Part shown: one piece after another, positions 26,687 through 36,492 of the stretch
How the letters are laid out: every line of letters begins with the position of its first letter
Numbering within the stretch: position 1 is the first letter of the stretch
From: Burkholderia sp. GAS332
Lineage (GTDB): Bacteria; Pseudomonadota; Gammaproteobacteria; Burkholderiales; Burkholderiaceae
Assembly (NCBI GenBank): GCA_900142905.1
Contig: FSRV01000001.1
Location: 1,178,001 to 1,242,000 of the forward strand
Direction: 5' to 3'
Length of the DNA: 64,000 nt
Translations under genes and position numbers: made by a program
Notes under the pieces: model-generated
Seen by the model: the letters and a program-made list of their open reading frames with translations, nothing else
Database searches by the model: none
Told to the model about the DNA's origin: nothing

Positions 26687-27957
26687 TGGCTGCACGTCAT
26701 ATCGTTTTCGCGGTCGCGCCTGACCTCGTGCTGCTCGATGCGTGCGGGCCGCTTGAAGCGTTCTGGCGCGCTGAATTGACGATGGCTGCCGCGGCTGGTG
26801 TAGCGAGCGGCCCAGCTGCTTCTGGCGTTGCAAGCGGATCGGCCGGTGTCGGCCGGGTCGGTGGCCCGGATGGGTCGAGCGGCTCAATCGAATCGAGCGG
26901 CTCATTCGGATCGAGCGGCTCATTCGGATCGAGCGGCTCATTCGGATCAAGCGGCTCAATCGGATCGAGTGGCTCAATCGGATCAGATGACGCAATTGGC
27001 TCAGCCGGCACGCTCGGCGAGCCCGCTGGGCCGATTGCCTATCGCACGACAGTCGCGTCGATCGACGGCGGCGTGTTGCAAACCTTCCCGGGCTTGCCGG
27101 TCGTCACGCAACGGCTCGATTCGCTCGACGATCAGCCGATCGACACGCTGATCGTCCCCGGCGTTCCGATTGACGAACACTGCACGTTGCAGCCGGAGCT
27201 TGTCGAGTGGATCAGGCGCCGTGCGCCGCAGGCGCGGCGCGTGTGTTCGGTTTGCACGGGCGCGTTTTATCTGGCGGCAGCCGGCCTGCTCGACGGCCGC
27301 CGCGCGACCACCCATTGGCACGCTGCGCGGGATCTCGCGCGCCGTTTCCCCAATGTGCAGGTTGATGCCGATCCGATCTTCATCCGCGACGTGGGGCACG
27401 GCGAAGAAAAGCGCGTAGTCTGGACGTCAGCGGGCGTGACGGCGGGCATTGATCTGGCGTTGGCGCTGATCGAAGAGGATGTCGGCCATGCGGTCGCGAT
27501 GCAGGCGGCGCGGCGGCTCGTGGTGTTCATGAAGCGGCCCGGCGGCCAGTCGCAGTTCAGCGCGGCGCTGGCAGCGCAGGCGTCGGCGGGTGGGCCGTTC
27601 GAGGCGCTGCATAGCTGGATGGCGGCCCATTTGCGCGACGACCTGTCGGTCGAGCGGTTGGCCGAGCGCGCGCAAATGAGTCCGCGGACTTTCGCGCGAC
27701 GCTACGTCGACGAGGTTGGCCGCACGCCGGCCAAGACCGTGTCGGCATTGCGTCTGGAGGCGGCCGCGCGGACGCTGGCTGAGTCGCATCGGCCGCTCAA
27801 GCGGATAGCGCTCGATTGCGGTTTCGGCAGCGAGCAGAACTTGCGGCGCGCTTTTGTGCGGCGTTTCGGCGTGTTGCCGCTCGAGTATCGGGAGCGTTTC
27901 GAGTCCGCGGTGGTGCCGCGGCGCGCGGCGGCTCCCGCGGCAGTGGCGGCGGGTTGA
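26686..27957 (+). CDS. GlxA-type AraC regulator (DJ-1/PfpI domain plus HTH) with a serine/glycine repeat insertion
   Basis: A 423-residue regulator. The N-terminal DJ-1/PfpI domain is recognisable from FAVAPDLVLLDACGPLEAFW and the nucleophile-elbow region RRVCSVCTGAFYLAAAGLLDG. A C-terminal AraC-type HTH pair occupies about 310-410 (SVERLAERAQMSPRTFARRY...LKRIALDCGFGSEQNLRRAF). Between the first helix and second strand of the DJ-1 domain lies an insertion of about 80 residues (32-115) of Gly/Ser repeats. Coupled to the MFS gene by a 1-base overlap; it probably regulates it. Confidence 0.9.
   Translation: MAARHIVFAVAPDLVLLDACGPLEAFWRAELTMAAAAGVASGPAASGVASGSAGVGRVGGPDGSSGSIESSGSFGSSGSFGSSGSFGSSGSIGSSGSIGSDDAIGSAGTLGEPAGPIAYRTTVASIDGGVLQTFPGLPVVTQRLDSLDDQPIDTLIVPGVPIDEHCTLQPELVEWIRRRAPQARRVCSVCTGAFYLAAAGLLDGRRATTHWHAARDLARRFPNVQVDADPIFIRDVGHGEEKRVVWTSAGVTAGIDLALALIEEDVGHAVAMQAARRLVVFMKRPGGQSQFSAALAAQASAGGPFEALHSWMAAHLRDDLSVERLAERAQMSPRTFARRYVDEVGRTPAKTVSALRLEAAARTLAESHRPLKRIALDCGFGSEQNLRRAFVRRFGVLPLEYRERFESAVVPRRAAAPAAVAAG
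26872..26985 (+). repeat. 18-bp in-frame tandem repeat (GSSGSF/GSSGSI) in the GlxA-type gene
   Basis: About six units encoding GSSGS(F/I), with some 15-bp shortened forms, inside the coding sequence. Unit changes would preserve the frame. Confidence 0.85.
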
Positions 27958-28061
27958 GTGGAGGTGGTTGGCGAAAGGTCGACGAAAGCATGGTGGCCGT
28001 CCAAGCCGAAATTCGGCAAGATAACCCCATCCGACCCGCGACGGAGTCAATATTGCGCTCG

Positions 28062-28067
28062 TATAAT
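28062..28067 (+). promoter_or_regulatory. Possible -10 box of the thioesterase gene
   Basis: TATAAT at 28062-28067, 38 bases before ATG 28105. A recognisable -35 box is missing. Confidence 0.4.
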
Positions 28068-28104
28068 CGCCTCCTTTAAATGCATCCGATTGACGGGAGT
28101 CAAG

Positions 28105-28611
28105 ATGAGCACCCCTGCCTTAGCACCGTTGGACCGTTCGGAAACCACCTTCCGTTTTCTCGCCGAGCCTAGCTCGGTCAACTTCGGCGGCAAGGTGCAT
28201 GGCGGCGCGTTGATGAAGTGGATCGACGAGACCGCGTACGCGTGCTCAGCGGTGTGGTCGGGGCGCTATTGTGTGACGGTCAGCGTGGGCAATATCCGCT
28301 TTCGCCGGCCGATCCTCGTCGGCAACCTGGTCGAACTGCGCGCGCGGGTCGTGGCGACGGGCCGTACCAGCATGCACATTCACGTGTCGGTGCAGGCGGG
28401 CGATCCGAAGGGCGGCGAACTGCTGCAAACCACGGACTGCCTGGTGGTGATGGTCGCGGTCAACGAGAACGGCCACCCGGTGCCGGTGCCGGCGTTCGTG
28501 CCGGAAACGGATGAGCAGAAGCGCCTCGCCAAGTACGCGATGGACGTGAAGGAAGCACTCGACGCGATCGTCGAGTTGAAGCCGGAAGAAGTGGCACAGG
28601 GAAAGGTTTAA
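28105..28611 (+). CDS. Acyl-CoA thioesterase, hotdog fold
   Basis: A 168-residue single-hotdog protein of the YciA/ACOT group that hydrolyses acyl-CoA to free acid and CoA. The signature NFGGKVHGGALMKWIDETAYACS contains the catalytic Asp of this family, and VSVGNIRFRRPILVGNLVELRARVV forms the central strands. ATG 28105 has GGGAG 9 bases upstream. It appears monocistronic, with a terminator-like hairpin after it. The chain-length preference cannot be read from sequence. Confidence 0.9.
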   Translation: MSTPALAPLDRSETTFRFLAEPSSVNFGGKVHGGALMKWIDETAYACSAVWSGRYCVTVSVGNIRFRRPILVGNLVELRARVVATGRTSMHIHVSVQAGDPKGGELLQTTDCLVVMVAVNENGHPVPVPAFVPETDEQKRLAKYAMDVKEALDAIVELKPEEVAQGKV

Positions 28612-28696
28612 GCGACGTCTGCTATAGCGCCGCTCCGGGCGGCGTTGCCACGCTTTGCGGGTACGTGTCGTCGTCGCTCGCAAGTGCCATGAACCG

Positions 28697-28738
28697 GGCC
28701 GCGCGATCATTGCGTCCGCGCGGCCTGTTATTTCATTT
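28697..28738 (+). terminator. Probable terminator after the thioesterase gene
   Basis: GGCCGCGCG / CGCGCGGCC (28697-28725) followed by a T-rich TGTTATTTCATTT. The tail is not a clean T run. Confidence 0.55.
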
Positions 28739-28790
28739 CACGTCAGGCAATCTGACGAACCGGCCAACCTGCGGCGGATCCCATCGTCGA

Positions 28791-30191
28791 TCACCCAGCC
28801 GAATGCCCGACCATATCGTTCGGCCGCACCCATTCGTCGAACTGCTGTTCGGTGACATAGCCGAGCGCGAGCGCGGACGCCTTCAGCGTCGTGCCTTCCT
28901 TATGCGCTTTCTTCGCAATCTGCGCGGCCTTGTCGTAGCCGATGTGCGGATTGAGCGCCGTCACCAGCATCAGCGATTCGTTGAGCAACGTATCGATGCG
29001 CTCGCGATTCGGCTCGATCCCCACCGCACAGTTGTCGTTGAAGCTGTGGGCGCCGTCGGCGAGCAAACGGATCGATTGCAGCACGTTGTGCGCGATCATC
29101 GGCCGGAACACGTTCAACTCGAAGTTGCCGCTCGCGCCGCCGATATTCACCGCGACGTCGTTGCCGAACACCTGTGCGCACAGCATCGTCAAGGCTTCGG
29201 ACTGGGTCGGGTTGACCTTGCCAGGCATGATCGAGCTGCCGGGTTCGTTCTCCGGAATCGACAGTTCGCCCAGGCCGCAACGCGGGCCGCTCGCGAGCCA
29301 GCGGATGTCGTTGGCGATCTTGTTCAGGCTCGCCGCCACCGTCTTCAACGCGCCGTGCGCGAACACCAGTGCATCGGCCGCTGCCATCACTTCGAATTTG
29401 TTGGGCGCGGAGACGAACGGCAAGCCGGTCAGCTTGCCGATTGCCGCCGCCACCTTGTCGGCGAATTGCGGATGCGCATTCAAACCGGTGCCGACCGCCG
29501 TGCCGCCCTGCGCGAGTTCGTACAGATGCGGCAGCGCCGATTCCACGTGACGGATGCTTTGATCGAGTTGCGCGACGTAGCCTGAAAACTCCTGGCCGAG
29601 CGTCAGCGGCGTGGCGTCCTGCAAGTGCGTGCGGCCGATCTTGACGATGTCGGCGAAGGCTTTCGCCTTGCCGTCGAGCGTATTGCGCAACGTCTTCAGC
29701 GCGGGCACCAGATGCTTGACGATCGCATCGGCGGCAGCGACGTGCATGGCGGTCGGAAACACGTCGTTCGACGACTGGCCGCGATTCACATCGTCGTTCG
29801 GATGCACCTTGCGTGCCTCGCCGCGCTCACCACCGAGCAGCTCGCTCGCGCGATTCGCGATCACCTCGTTAAGGTTCATATTGGTCTGCGTGCCGGAACC
29901 GGTTTGCCAGACCGCGAGCGGAAATTCCCCGGGGTGCTTGCCGGCGATGATCTCATCGGCCGCTTGCATGATCGCCTTCGCCTTGTTCCCGTCGAGCACG
30001 CCCAAACCCTCGTTGACCTCGGCGGCGGCGCGCTTGATGACGGCCAGCGCGGTGATCAGCTCGGGCGATTGTTTCTCGGACGAAATGCGGAAATTCTGCA
30101 GCGAGCGCTGAGTCTGCGCGCCCCATAAACGAGCGTTCGGCACGGCGATCTCACCGAACGTGTCGCGCTCCATTCGTACGTCTTCGGTCAT
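28791..30191 (-). CDS. fumC: Class II fumarate hydratase
   Basis: A 466-residue, heat-stable, iron-free fumarase interconverting fumarate and L-malate in the TCA cycle. The signature [13 protein letters not shown], the N-terminal [11 protein letters not shown] and [20 protein letters not shown] are all present. Full family length. It is 16 bases downstream of the phospholipase D family gene on the same strand, so it may be read from that gene's transcript, though functionally unrelated. Confidence 0.96.
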   Translation of the reverse strand: MTEDVRMERDTFGEIAVPNARLWGAQTQRSLQNFRISSEKQSPELITALAVIKRAAAEVNEGLGVLDGNKAKAIMQAADEIIAGKHPGEFPLAVWQTGSGTQTNMNLNEVIANRASELLGGERGEARKVHPNDDVNRGQSSNDVFPTAMHVAAADAIVKHLVPALKTLRNTLDGKAKAFADIVKIGRTHLQDATPLTLGQEFSGYVAQLDQSIRHVESALPHLYELAQGGTAVGTGLNAHPQFADKVAAAIGKLTGLPFVSAPNKFEVMAAADALVFAHGALKTVAASLNKIANDIRWLASGPRCGLGELSIPENEPGSSIMPGKVNPTQSEALTMLCAQVFGNDVAVNIGGASGNFELNVFRPMIAHNVLQSIRLLADGAHSFNDNCAVGIEPNRERIDTLLNESLMLVTALNPHIGYDKAAQIAKKAHKEGTTLKASALALGYVTEQQFDEWVRPNDMVGHSAG

Positions 30192-30207
30192 GGTTCAGCT
30201 CCGCTTC

Positions 30208-31938
30208 TCAAAGTTGTGCGTTGACAGGCAATAGGGAGAATAGACCCGTTAGCGCATTCCGGTAAAAACCCGCTTGCGGATCGAAGATATAGGTGCGGCG
30301 CGCGCCATCCTCGACGTCGGTCCAGACGAGCGGCGAGAGGGGCGCGCCGATCGAACGCAGATAGGCGAGTTGCGCCGGATCGGCGAGCGTGACGCGGTAG
30401 CTTGCTTCGGGCGCGATGGCACGTTCGAAGATCTGCGCGACCTGCTCGGCGAGTGCCGGGCTATGGATGACCAGCGTCTGCTCGGTGTTCAGATTGGCCG
30501 AGCGCGGATCGAGATTCATCGAGCCGATCACCAGAATTTTGCGGTCGATGACATAGGTCTTGGCGTGCAGGCTGGCTCGCGAGCGAGAGCCGGTGAAACC
30601 GACGCGCGGCATCTTCTGCTGCGGTTTGAATTCATACAATTCCACGCCCTGCTGCAGCAGCGGCACGCGAAAGGGGCTATAGCCGGCTTGCACGGCCACC
30701 GCGTCCGTCGCGGCGAGCGAGTTGGTCAGCACGGCAATGCGCACGCCTCGATGCGTCAGTTCGCCCGCTGCCTTGACGCCGGATTCGTGCGGAACGAAGT
30801 AGGGCGAAATGATCAGAAAATCTTTCTGCGCGTCGCGCATCAGCTCGGCCAACCGCTGCATTGGCGGGCTGACGTAGTCTGGCGACGGATGGACGATTTT
30901 CTCCGGCAGGTCCGCCTTGAATTCGGCCGGCGCCCACGTCAAGCCGAGTTGATCCTGGGCGATCTGCGAGGCGAGCGGGGTGGCGTTCAGCGGTTTCGCG
31001 TTGTACGGATCGGCATACGTGCGCCAGTGCTGCCGTAGATCGTCGCGCGTCTGGTCGAGTTCCTTCTCATCGAACTTCTGTTTGTTCAACACCCGCAGCG
31101 GATAGGCGATGCTGCTGTTCCAGTAGTCGTCAAAGCTGGCGGAGACGTCGGCGGTGATCGGGCCGGCGGCCAGCACGTCGAGGTCGCGAAACTGCAGCGT
31201 TTCGCTGGCGCTGAAATATTCGTCGCCGAGATTGCGGCCGCCGACAATGGCCAGCTGGTTGTCCGCGATCATCGACTTGTTGTGCATGCGGCGCGTGAAA
31301 TGGCCGATCTGCGTGAATACGTTCGTGGTGCGTTCGAACACGCCTTCCTGCGCGCTGCCGAACGGATTGAAGACTCGGATCTCGATGTTGTCGTGCGAGT
31401 TCAGACCCGCCATCGTACGGTCGATGTCCTTGAAGTTCAGATCGTCGACCAGCATGCGCACTCTCACACCATGGTCGGCCGCGAAGAGCGCGGCGCCGAG
31501 CAGCAGTTTGCCGGTGGTGTCCTCGTTGGCAATGTAGTACTGCATGTCGAGGGTTTTCGTCGCTGCACGCGCGAGTGCGATGCGCATTTGCAAGGCGTCA
31601 GTGCCGCTCGACAATACCCGGAAGCCAGACTCGTTTGGATGCGCGGCTTCGAGCGGCGCGAGGGCCGTGTGAAGTGGCGTGGTTTCAGTGGCGGGCAGTG
31701 CGTGGGTGACTTGACGGTCGAACGCGGTGGCGGGCGGGCGGTTCGCGCAAGCGGTCAAAAGTGCCGTTGCGCAGCACAGGAGGAAGAAGTGTCTCGTTTT
31801 CCCCCAGGGGGACTTCCTGCGAGCCGCACCCCAATCCCCCAAGGGGACTTCCTTCGGGGTTGGAGACTTGCTGCGCGGCGTGCCAAACGCTCGCAGGCGG
31901 GGCAGTGCGGTCTGACTTTGATTCAGATGCCACGACAC
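30208..31938 (-). CDS. Phospholipase D family lipoprotein (cardiolipin synthase ClsC-like)
   Basis: A 576-residue protein with two HKD motifs: HNKSMIADNQLAIVGGRN and HAKTYVIDRKILVIGSMN. A lipobox LLTAC sits at the end of a hydrophobic stretch (FFLLCCATALLTACAN), so the mature enzyme is probably membrane-anchored. Domain order and the FISPYFVPHESG motif match ClsC-type enzymes, which condense phospholipids into cardiolipin. The N terminus before the lipoprotein signal (about 48 residues) is encoded by an interspersed repeat (31803-31858). The true start may be TTG inside it, preceded by AAGGAAG, so the 5' boundary is uncertain. Confidence 0.85.
   Translation of the reverse strand: MSWHLNQSQTALPRLRAFGTPRSKSPTPKEVPLGDWGAARRKSPWGKTRHFFLLCCATALLTACANRPPATAFDRQVTHALPATETTPLHTALAPLEAAHPNESGFRVLSSGTDALQMRIALARAATKTLDMQYYIANEDTTGKLLLGAALFAADHGVRVRMLVDDLNFKDIDRTMAGLNSHDNIEIRVFNPFGSAQEGVFERTTNVFTQIGHFTRRMHNKSMIADNQLAIVGGRNLGDEYFSASETLQFRDLDVLAAGPITADVSASFDDYWNSSIAYPLRVLNKQKFDEKELDQTRDDLRQHWRTYADPYNAKPLNATPLASQIAQDQLGLTWAPAEFKADLPEKIVHPSPDYVSPPMQRLAELMRDAQKDFLIISPYFVPHESGVKAAGELTHRGVRIAVLTNSLAATDAVAVQAGYSPFRVPLLQQGVELYEFKPQQKMPRVGFTGSRSRASLHAKTYVIDRKILVIGSMNLDPRSANLNTEQTLVIHSPALAEQVAQIFERAIAPEASYRVTLADPAQLAYLRSIGAPLSPLVWTDVEDGARRTYIFDPQAGFYRNALTGLFSLLPVNAQL
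31803..31858. repeat. Interspersed repeat with paired GACTTCC motifs at the clsC-like 5' end
   Basis: GACTTCC occurs at 31811 and 31846 within matching G/C-rich arms (CCAGGGG and CCAAGGGG). A similar pair (11907 and 11931) lies in the N-terminal extension of the sigma-54 regulator at 10425. Confidence 0.6.
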
Positions 31939-32114
31939 GCTGTTTCTCCCTTGTTTGCAGGCTTCTCATGGCGGTAGCGCGTGTGGCTTGCCCACGCTGT
32001 CGAGAAATGCATTCTAAGGGGAATCAGGCCAGATCAGGTCGGTGAGCTTGCGTTCCTCCGTCTGAACTGGGCGAGAGACTGTGGCGTGGTTTGTCGGCCT
32101 ATGCGGAGTGTGGT

Positions 32115-32139
32115 GTCTGCACGCCTCAGGCGTGCAGAC
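32115..32139. repeat. 25-bp perfect palindrome in the clsC-like/panS-like gap
   Basis: GTCTGCACGCCT / AGGCGTGCAGAC around one central C. No T run on either side, so not a terminator; the 278-base gap (31939-32216) otherwise holds nothing recognisable. Confidence 0.75.
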
Positions 32140-32216
32140 CGATGCCGCTAGTCATCAAAGCCAAAAGCCTTGGGCCAGCGGCGCTTCATGGTCGCTTGAT
32201 AATCGCGTGGTGATGA

Positions 32217-33176
32217 TTACCCGCGTTCGGCGTTCAACACGCGCTCGCCATCCGGATGCGTAGACCCTTTCGCGGGGCGTCCTGCCCAATATCCCGCAAG
32301 CAGCGAGCCGGACAGGTTATGCCACACCGAAAACAACGCACCCGGCAACGCCGCGATCGGCGTGAAATACAGCTTGCCGAGCGTCGCTGCGAGTCCCGAG
32401 TTCTGCATGCCCACTTCGATCGCCAGCGTGCGGCAGACGGCTTCGTCGAAGCCGAGCAGACGGCCGCCCCAGTAGCCGCCGAGCAAACCAATGCCGTTGT
32501 GCAGCACCACACCCAGCATCACCACCATGCCCACCGACGCGATGCTCTTCTGCGTGCCACCCACCACCGCGCCGATGATCAGCACAATCGCGACCATCGA
32601 GATCAGCGGCAAAATCGGCTCGACCTTGCGCACGGCCTTGTTGAACAACTGGTTGACGACGAGGCCGACCACGATCGGCAGCGCGACGATCTGCAGGATG
32701 CTCATCAGCATGCCGTGCACGTCGACGACAATCGACGCATCCACATAAAGACGCGTGAGCAGCGGCGTCGCGAACACGCCGACCAGCGTCGACAACGCGC
32801 TGATCGTCACCGACAACGCCACGTCGCCGCGCGCCAGATAGATCATGACGTTCGATGCCGTGCCGCTTGCCACGCTGCCCACCAGCACCATGCCGGCAGT
32901 CAGATCCGGCGGCATGCGCAGTGCCTTGGCGATTGCCCATGCGGCGAGCGGCATCACGAGGTAATGCAGCACGATGCCGGCAATCACCGGCGCGGGTCGC
33001 GTAAAGACGCGCTGGAAATCGGCCACCGAAAGCGTGACACCCATGGCCAGCATGATGATCGTCAGGAGCGCGGTGACGTGCGGCGCAATACCGGAGAACG
33101 AGGCGGGCGAGAAGTACGCGGCAATCGAAACGAGCACGGCCCAGAGCGGAAATAAACGGGTGACGCGGGCAAGCAT
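32217..33176 (-). CDS. Bile acid:sodium symporter (BASS) family transporter, PanS-like
   Basis: A 319-residue membrane protein with about 10 hydrophobic segments. The family segments [28 protein letters not shown] and [20 protein letters not shown], which form the two crossing helices and sodium sites of BASS proteins, are clear. The PanS branch transports ketopantoate or pantothenate-type organic acids; the exact substrate here is inferred. ATG 33176 has AAGGACC upstream, and the longer reading frame before it lacks transporter features. Confidence 0.85.
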   Translation of the reverse strand: MLARVTRLFPLWAVLVSIAAYFSPASFSGIAPHVTALLTIIMLAMGVTLSVADFQRVFTRPAPVIAGIVLHYLVMPLAAWAIAKALRMPPDLTAGMVLVGSVASGTASNVMIYLARGDVALSVTISALSTLVGVFATPLLTRLYVDASIVVDVHGMLMSILQIVALPIVVGLVVNQLFNKAVRKVEPILPLISMVAIVLIIGAVVGGTQKSIASVGMVVMLGVVLHNGIGLLGGYWGGRLLGFDEAVCRTLAIEVGMQNSGLAATLGKLYFTPIAALPGALFSVWHNLSGSLLAGYWAGRPAKGSTHPDGERVLNAERG

Positions 33177-33589
33177 GGCGGGTGGTCCTTGATTATGTTT
33201 TATAGCGAGAATGGAAGGTCGGTCGAGCGGCATGCCGTCAGTCGAGGGAGCATGCTCGGGGCGCCGCTCGCAAGGAGCGGCAGGCCCTGGCGGCGGGTGT
33301 CGGGCCGTCGGGCGGCGCGGGCCTTTGTGAGGTGCGCGAGCGGCGTCACGCGGGTGCGCGTGGTTTCGCCAACGCGCGCATTTTACCGTTCGCGACACGT
33401 TTGCCGCGGAACGTTGGTTGCGCGTGCAACCAGATGGCCGGACAAGGTTGAACTTGGCCGTTGCATCCAACCGTAGGCGCAAAAGCGGCCGCACAAAAAA
33501 GAAACCCGCGCAGTGCGCGGGCTGAAACCCTGTCAGAGGAGTGTCAAGAAGACACGCGAATCGTAACGCGCGGCCCGACTCGCGGCCAA
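33177..33589. other. 413-base intergenic region with operator-like dyad and MATE terminator
   Basis: A perfect dyad TGGTTGC-GCGT-GCAACCA (33415-33432) lies about 240 bases upstream of the PanS-like start. An intrinsic terminator for the MATE gene is at 33495-33522. Nothing else is seen. Confidence 0.55.
33495..33522 (-). terminator. Rho-independent terminator after the MATE gene
   Basis: Minus strand: CCCGCGC ACT GCGCGGG followed by TTTCTTTTTT. It lies about 70 bases downstream of the MATE stop codon. Confidence 0.85.
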
Positions 33590-35026
33590 CTAAGAATCCG
33601 TGCTTTGCTTAGCTAGCGCGGACGGCGCAGGCGGCGTGCCAGACGTGACCGGCACGCGCCGCAAGCTCAGTTTGTGAAAGCGCAGCGTCATCAGCAGCGC
33701 GACGCTCGCGAGGCCGGCCGCGAGTCCCCACCACAAACCGCGCGCCCCCAGCCCGAAGTGAAATGCCAGCACGTAACCGGTCGGAAAGCCGATAACCCAG
33801 TACCCGAAGGTCGCGGCGATCATCGGCACCCGCGTGTCCTTCAGGCCGCGCAGACAGCCCGAGCCGACCGTCTGCATGCCGTCGACGATCTGGAAGATCG
33901 CCGCCACGCCGAGCAGCGAACTCGCCAACGTCACCGTGGCGGCGTTGACCGGGTCGTCGAGATGCAGATACAAGCCCACGATCCAGTGCGGCGCGGCGAT
34001 CAGCACGATGCCCGACAGCGTCATGAAGCCGACGCCGAGGGCGAGCGCGACGAAACCTGCGTGGCGCGCGGCGAGCGGCTGGCCGGCGCCGGACCAGTAG
34101 CCGATCCGTACATTGGCTGCCTGCCCGATCGCGAGCGGCACCATGAAGGCCACCGAGGCCACGTTCAACGCGATCTGATGCGCGGCCAGTTGCGATTCGC
34201 CGAGCAGGCCGACCATCAGGCCGGTGGCGAGGAACAGGGTCGATTCGACGCCGTAGGTGATCGCGACCGGCCAGCCGATGCCGAACAGCTCGCCCATCAA
34301 CGGTACGTTCGGCCGCGTCGCGACGACGAAATGTTTATAGCGTGGCCGAAGATGCAGCAAGGCCATCAGGACCAGCGCGCTCAGCCAGACGGTGATCGAG
34401 GTGGCCGCCGCCGAACCGAGAAAACCAAGACGAGGCAGTCCGTAGGCGCCGTGAATCAGCCCGTAGTTGAGAAACCCGTTGACGAACACGCTAATCAACG
34501 ACACCCACAAAAGCCGCTTGGCCGCGCCGATGGCCGGCAGGAATGAGCGCATCAGGCCGACGCCGATCAGACTGCCGAGCGAGCCCCAGCGCAGCACGGC
34601 CGCGTATTCACCGACGTTGTGCGCAAGCAGCGCGGGTTCGCCGAAGGCCAGCAGGACCGGGGTGGCGAACGACAGCAGGAAGAACGCCGGCACCGACAGC
34701 AGCACCGACAACACCAGGCCGGTCCAGTAAATATGCGGCACCCGGCCTTCGTCCTGCGCGCCGCGTGCATGCGACACGCTCACGCTGACGGAGGTGAGCA
34801 CGCCTTGCAGCAGCGTGACCACGACGAAAAACAGGTTGGCGCCGAGGCCGCCGGCGGCGAGCGCGTCCGGGCCGAGCGAGCCGAGCAGGATCGTGTCGGT
34901 GACGCCCATTGCCATTTGCGACAGTTGCGCGATGGCGAGCGGCGCCGCGAGCCGGGCGGTGTCGGCGGCGTGGCGGGTCAGGGTCGGCGGCCGGGCGGCC
35001 ACCCGGGTGAAGCCGGATTGAGTCAT
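33590..35026 (-). CDS. MATE family multidrug efflux transporter (NorM-like)
   Basis: A 478-residue, 12-helix MATE exporter that uses an ion gradient to expel drugs or cationic metabolites. Family features include [24 protein letters not shown] in helix 1-2, [23 protein letters not shown] at the start of the second half and the repeated domain arrangement. ATG 35026 is followed by a short polar N terminus before helix 1; the upstream in-frame codons are GC-rich non-conserved sequence. Monocistronic with its own terminator. Confidence 0.92.
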   Translation of the reverse strand: MTQSGFTRVAARPPTLTRHAADTARLAAPLAIAQLSQMAMGVTDTILLGSLGPDALAAGGLGANLFFVVVTLLQGVLTSVSVSVSHARGAQDEGRVPHIYWTGLVLSVLLSVPAFFLLSFATPVLLAFGEPALLAHNVGEYAAVLRWGSLGSLIGVGLMRSFLPAIGAAKRLLWVSLISVFVNGFLNYGLIHGAYGLPRLGFLGSAAATSITVWLSALVLMALLHLRPRYKHFVVATRPNVPLMGELFGIGWPVAITYGVESTLFLATGLMVGLLGESQLAAHQIALNVASVAFMVPLAIGQAANVRIGYWSGAGQPLAARHAGFVALALGVGFMTLSGIVLIAAPHWIVGLYLHLDDPVNAATVTLASSLLGVAAIFQIVDGMQTVGSGCLRGLKDTRVPMIAATFGYWVIGFPTGYVLAFHFGLGARGLWWGLAAGLASVALLMTLRFHKLSLRRVPVTSGTPPAPSALAKQSTDS

Positions 35027-35374
35027 GGAGCGCTTGGAGCGGAAGGGGCGACAGCGTGGCGGCGGGCGCCAACGTGGCGACTTGCGCGGCTGGCGCGCGG
35101 CCGGTGGCGAAATACGGCGGCTCGCCAAAAGCGTAGGGCGGCTGTCAGCCGATTGTTTGTCTGTCGAAACTGACAGCTTATTGCCTGGGCGCGGCAATGT
35201 CGATGGAGGAAGCACGATTTTGGTGCGCGCGGTCCCCCGAGTTTTCGGACTCAACGTTGTGGATGACGGGGCGTTGGCTGCCGGTTTTCAGCTTGGCCTT
35301 CACGGCTGTCCGTCTCCGTCTCCGGCTCGGCGTCTTTGACTGCGAGTTTGTCCCGAGTCCGGCGAAGCAGCGCC
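35027..35374. other. Intergenic region upstream of the MATE gene
   Basis: A 348-base stretch without a recognisable gene. A small inverted repeat CTGTC-GAAACT-GACAG lies near 35161-35176. No clear promoter was found by eye. Confidence 0.4.
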
Positions 35375-35593
35375 TTAAGCCTCGTGCACTGCGATTCGCG
35401 TATCACCGAGCAGCACGACCTGCCCCGCGCGGATTTTGCAGGTTTTACGCGTTTCGACCTGGCCGTCGACGGTCACCGCACCGTCCGCGACCATCATTTT
35501 TGCCTGCCCGCCGCTGTCCGCGAGCCCCGTTATCTTCAGGAGATTATGCAGTTCGACGTAGTCGCCGGTCAGTGTGAAATCGAGGTTGGGCAT
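35375..35593 (-). CDS. S4-domain RNA-binding protein (YbcJ-like)
   Basis: A 72-residue protein made almost entirely of one S4 fold: YVELHNLLKITGLADSGGQAK then VTVDGQVETRKTCKIRAGQVV. This is the YbcJ type, thought to bind structured RNA. ATG 35593 gives the typical short N terminus (MPNLDFTL); the alternative start 21 bases upstream adds nothing conserved. It stands alone. Confidence 0.88.
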   Translation of the reverse strand: MPNLDFTLTGDYVELHNLLKITGLADSGGQAKMMVADGAVTVDGQVETRKTCKIRAGQVVLLGDTRIAVHEA

Positions 35594-35899
35594 GGCGTTT
35601 GCACCTTGAGGCAAAGGGTTCGCATCATAAGCCAGAAGCTTGCCCTGGATGGAAATCCCCGTGTTGACGGGACACGCTCAGGCGATTGCAAGCAGATGTT
35701 ATGTAGTTGTCAGAAAATGAAACGTTCCGTAACAGGGGTCGTAAGTTACGAACTTCACTCGTAAAGTGCAGGTCTGTAGGAAAGTCTGCTGGATTTTTCC
35801 GGCAGCGAATAGACCGGACGAGGCGCGCACGAAACACACGCCAAAGTGCCGCGCCGGATATGACGCCCGCGTCACAACAACCTTAGAGAGGATTTAGCC

Positions 35900-36355
35900 A
35901 TGACTCAGATTCGTACGCTCCTGATCGGTACCGCCCTGACTGCTTTCGCCGCTACCGCCGCGGTCGCGCAGACCGCGCAACCGGCCGCTAGTATGAACGG
36001 CCAGGCACAGGTCCAGATGCAAGGCGCCGACGCTGCGCCTGCTGCACCGGCAGCACAGGGTGTGCAGCCGGTGACCCCGGCACCGACGCGTCTGACCGCA
36101 TCGGGTTCGACCGATCCGCTGGTCCAGAAGCGTGACGCCAACGCCCAGGCTAATGCGGAATACAAGGCGTCGAAGAAGGCGTCCAAGGCGGAGTTGAAGG
36201 AACAGCAGAAGGCGGCCAAGTCGCAGTACAAGGACCAGGTGAAAAATGCCAAGATCAACCAGAAGGCTGACAAACAGGCTGCCAACAACGAAATGAAGAT
36301 GGACATGCAAGGCCAGGCGGCCGATCAGGACAGCAGCGCTGACGTCAAGCACTAA
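35900..36355 (+). CDS. Small exported lysine/alanine-rich protein of unknown function
   Basis: A 151-residue protein with a clear signal peptide (TLLIGTALTAFAATAAVAQ). The mature part is Ala/Pro/Gln-rich to about residue 70, then strongly basic and helical (NAEYKASKKASKAELKEQQKAAK). The composition suggests a DNA- or polyanion-binding or largely disordered periplasmic protein; no domain recognised. A good ribosome site (AGAGAGGA) precedes ATG 35900. The 306-base region upstream (35594-35899) has no gene, and a strong terminator follows. Confidence 0.75.
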   Translation: MTQIRTLLIGTALTAFAATAAVAQTAQPAASMNGQAQVQMQGADAAPAAPAAQGVQPVTPAPTRLTASGSTDPLVQKRDANAQANAEYKASKKASKAELKEQQKAAKSQYKDQVKNAKINQKADKQAANNEMKMDMQGQAADQDSSADVKH

Positions 36356-36410
36356 GCCTGAGTCCTGAAGCACGCGGGCGTGGCGGCGATCCTGGCCGCC
36401 GCGCCGCGGG

Positions 36411-36450
36411 AAAACGGCCCGGAGCGATTATGCGCTCCGGGCCGTTTCTT
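36411..36450 (+). terminator. Rho-independent terminator after the small exported protein
   Basis: AAACGGCCCGGAGCG / CGCTCCGGGCCGTTT with an ATTATG loop, followed by CTTT. Confidence 0.85.
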
Positions 36451-36492
36451 TGACGCGGTACGGAAAAAGGGGCGCTTGTCTCCAGGACTTGT

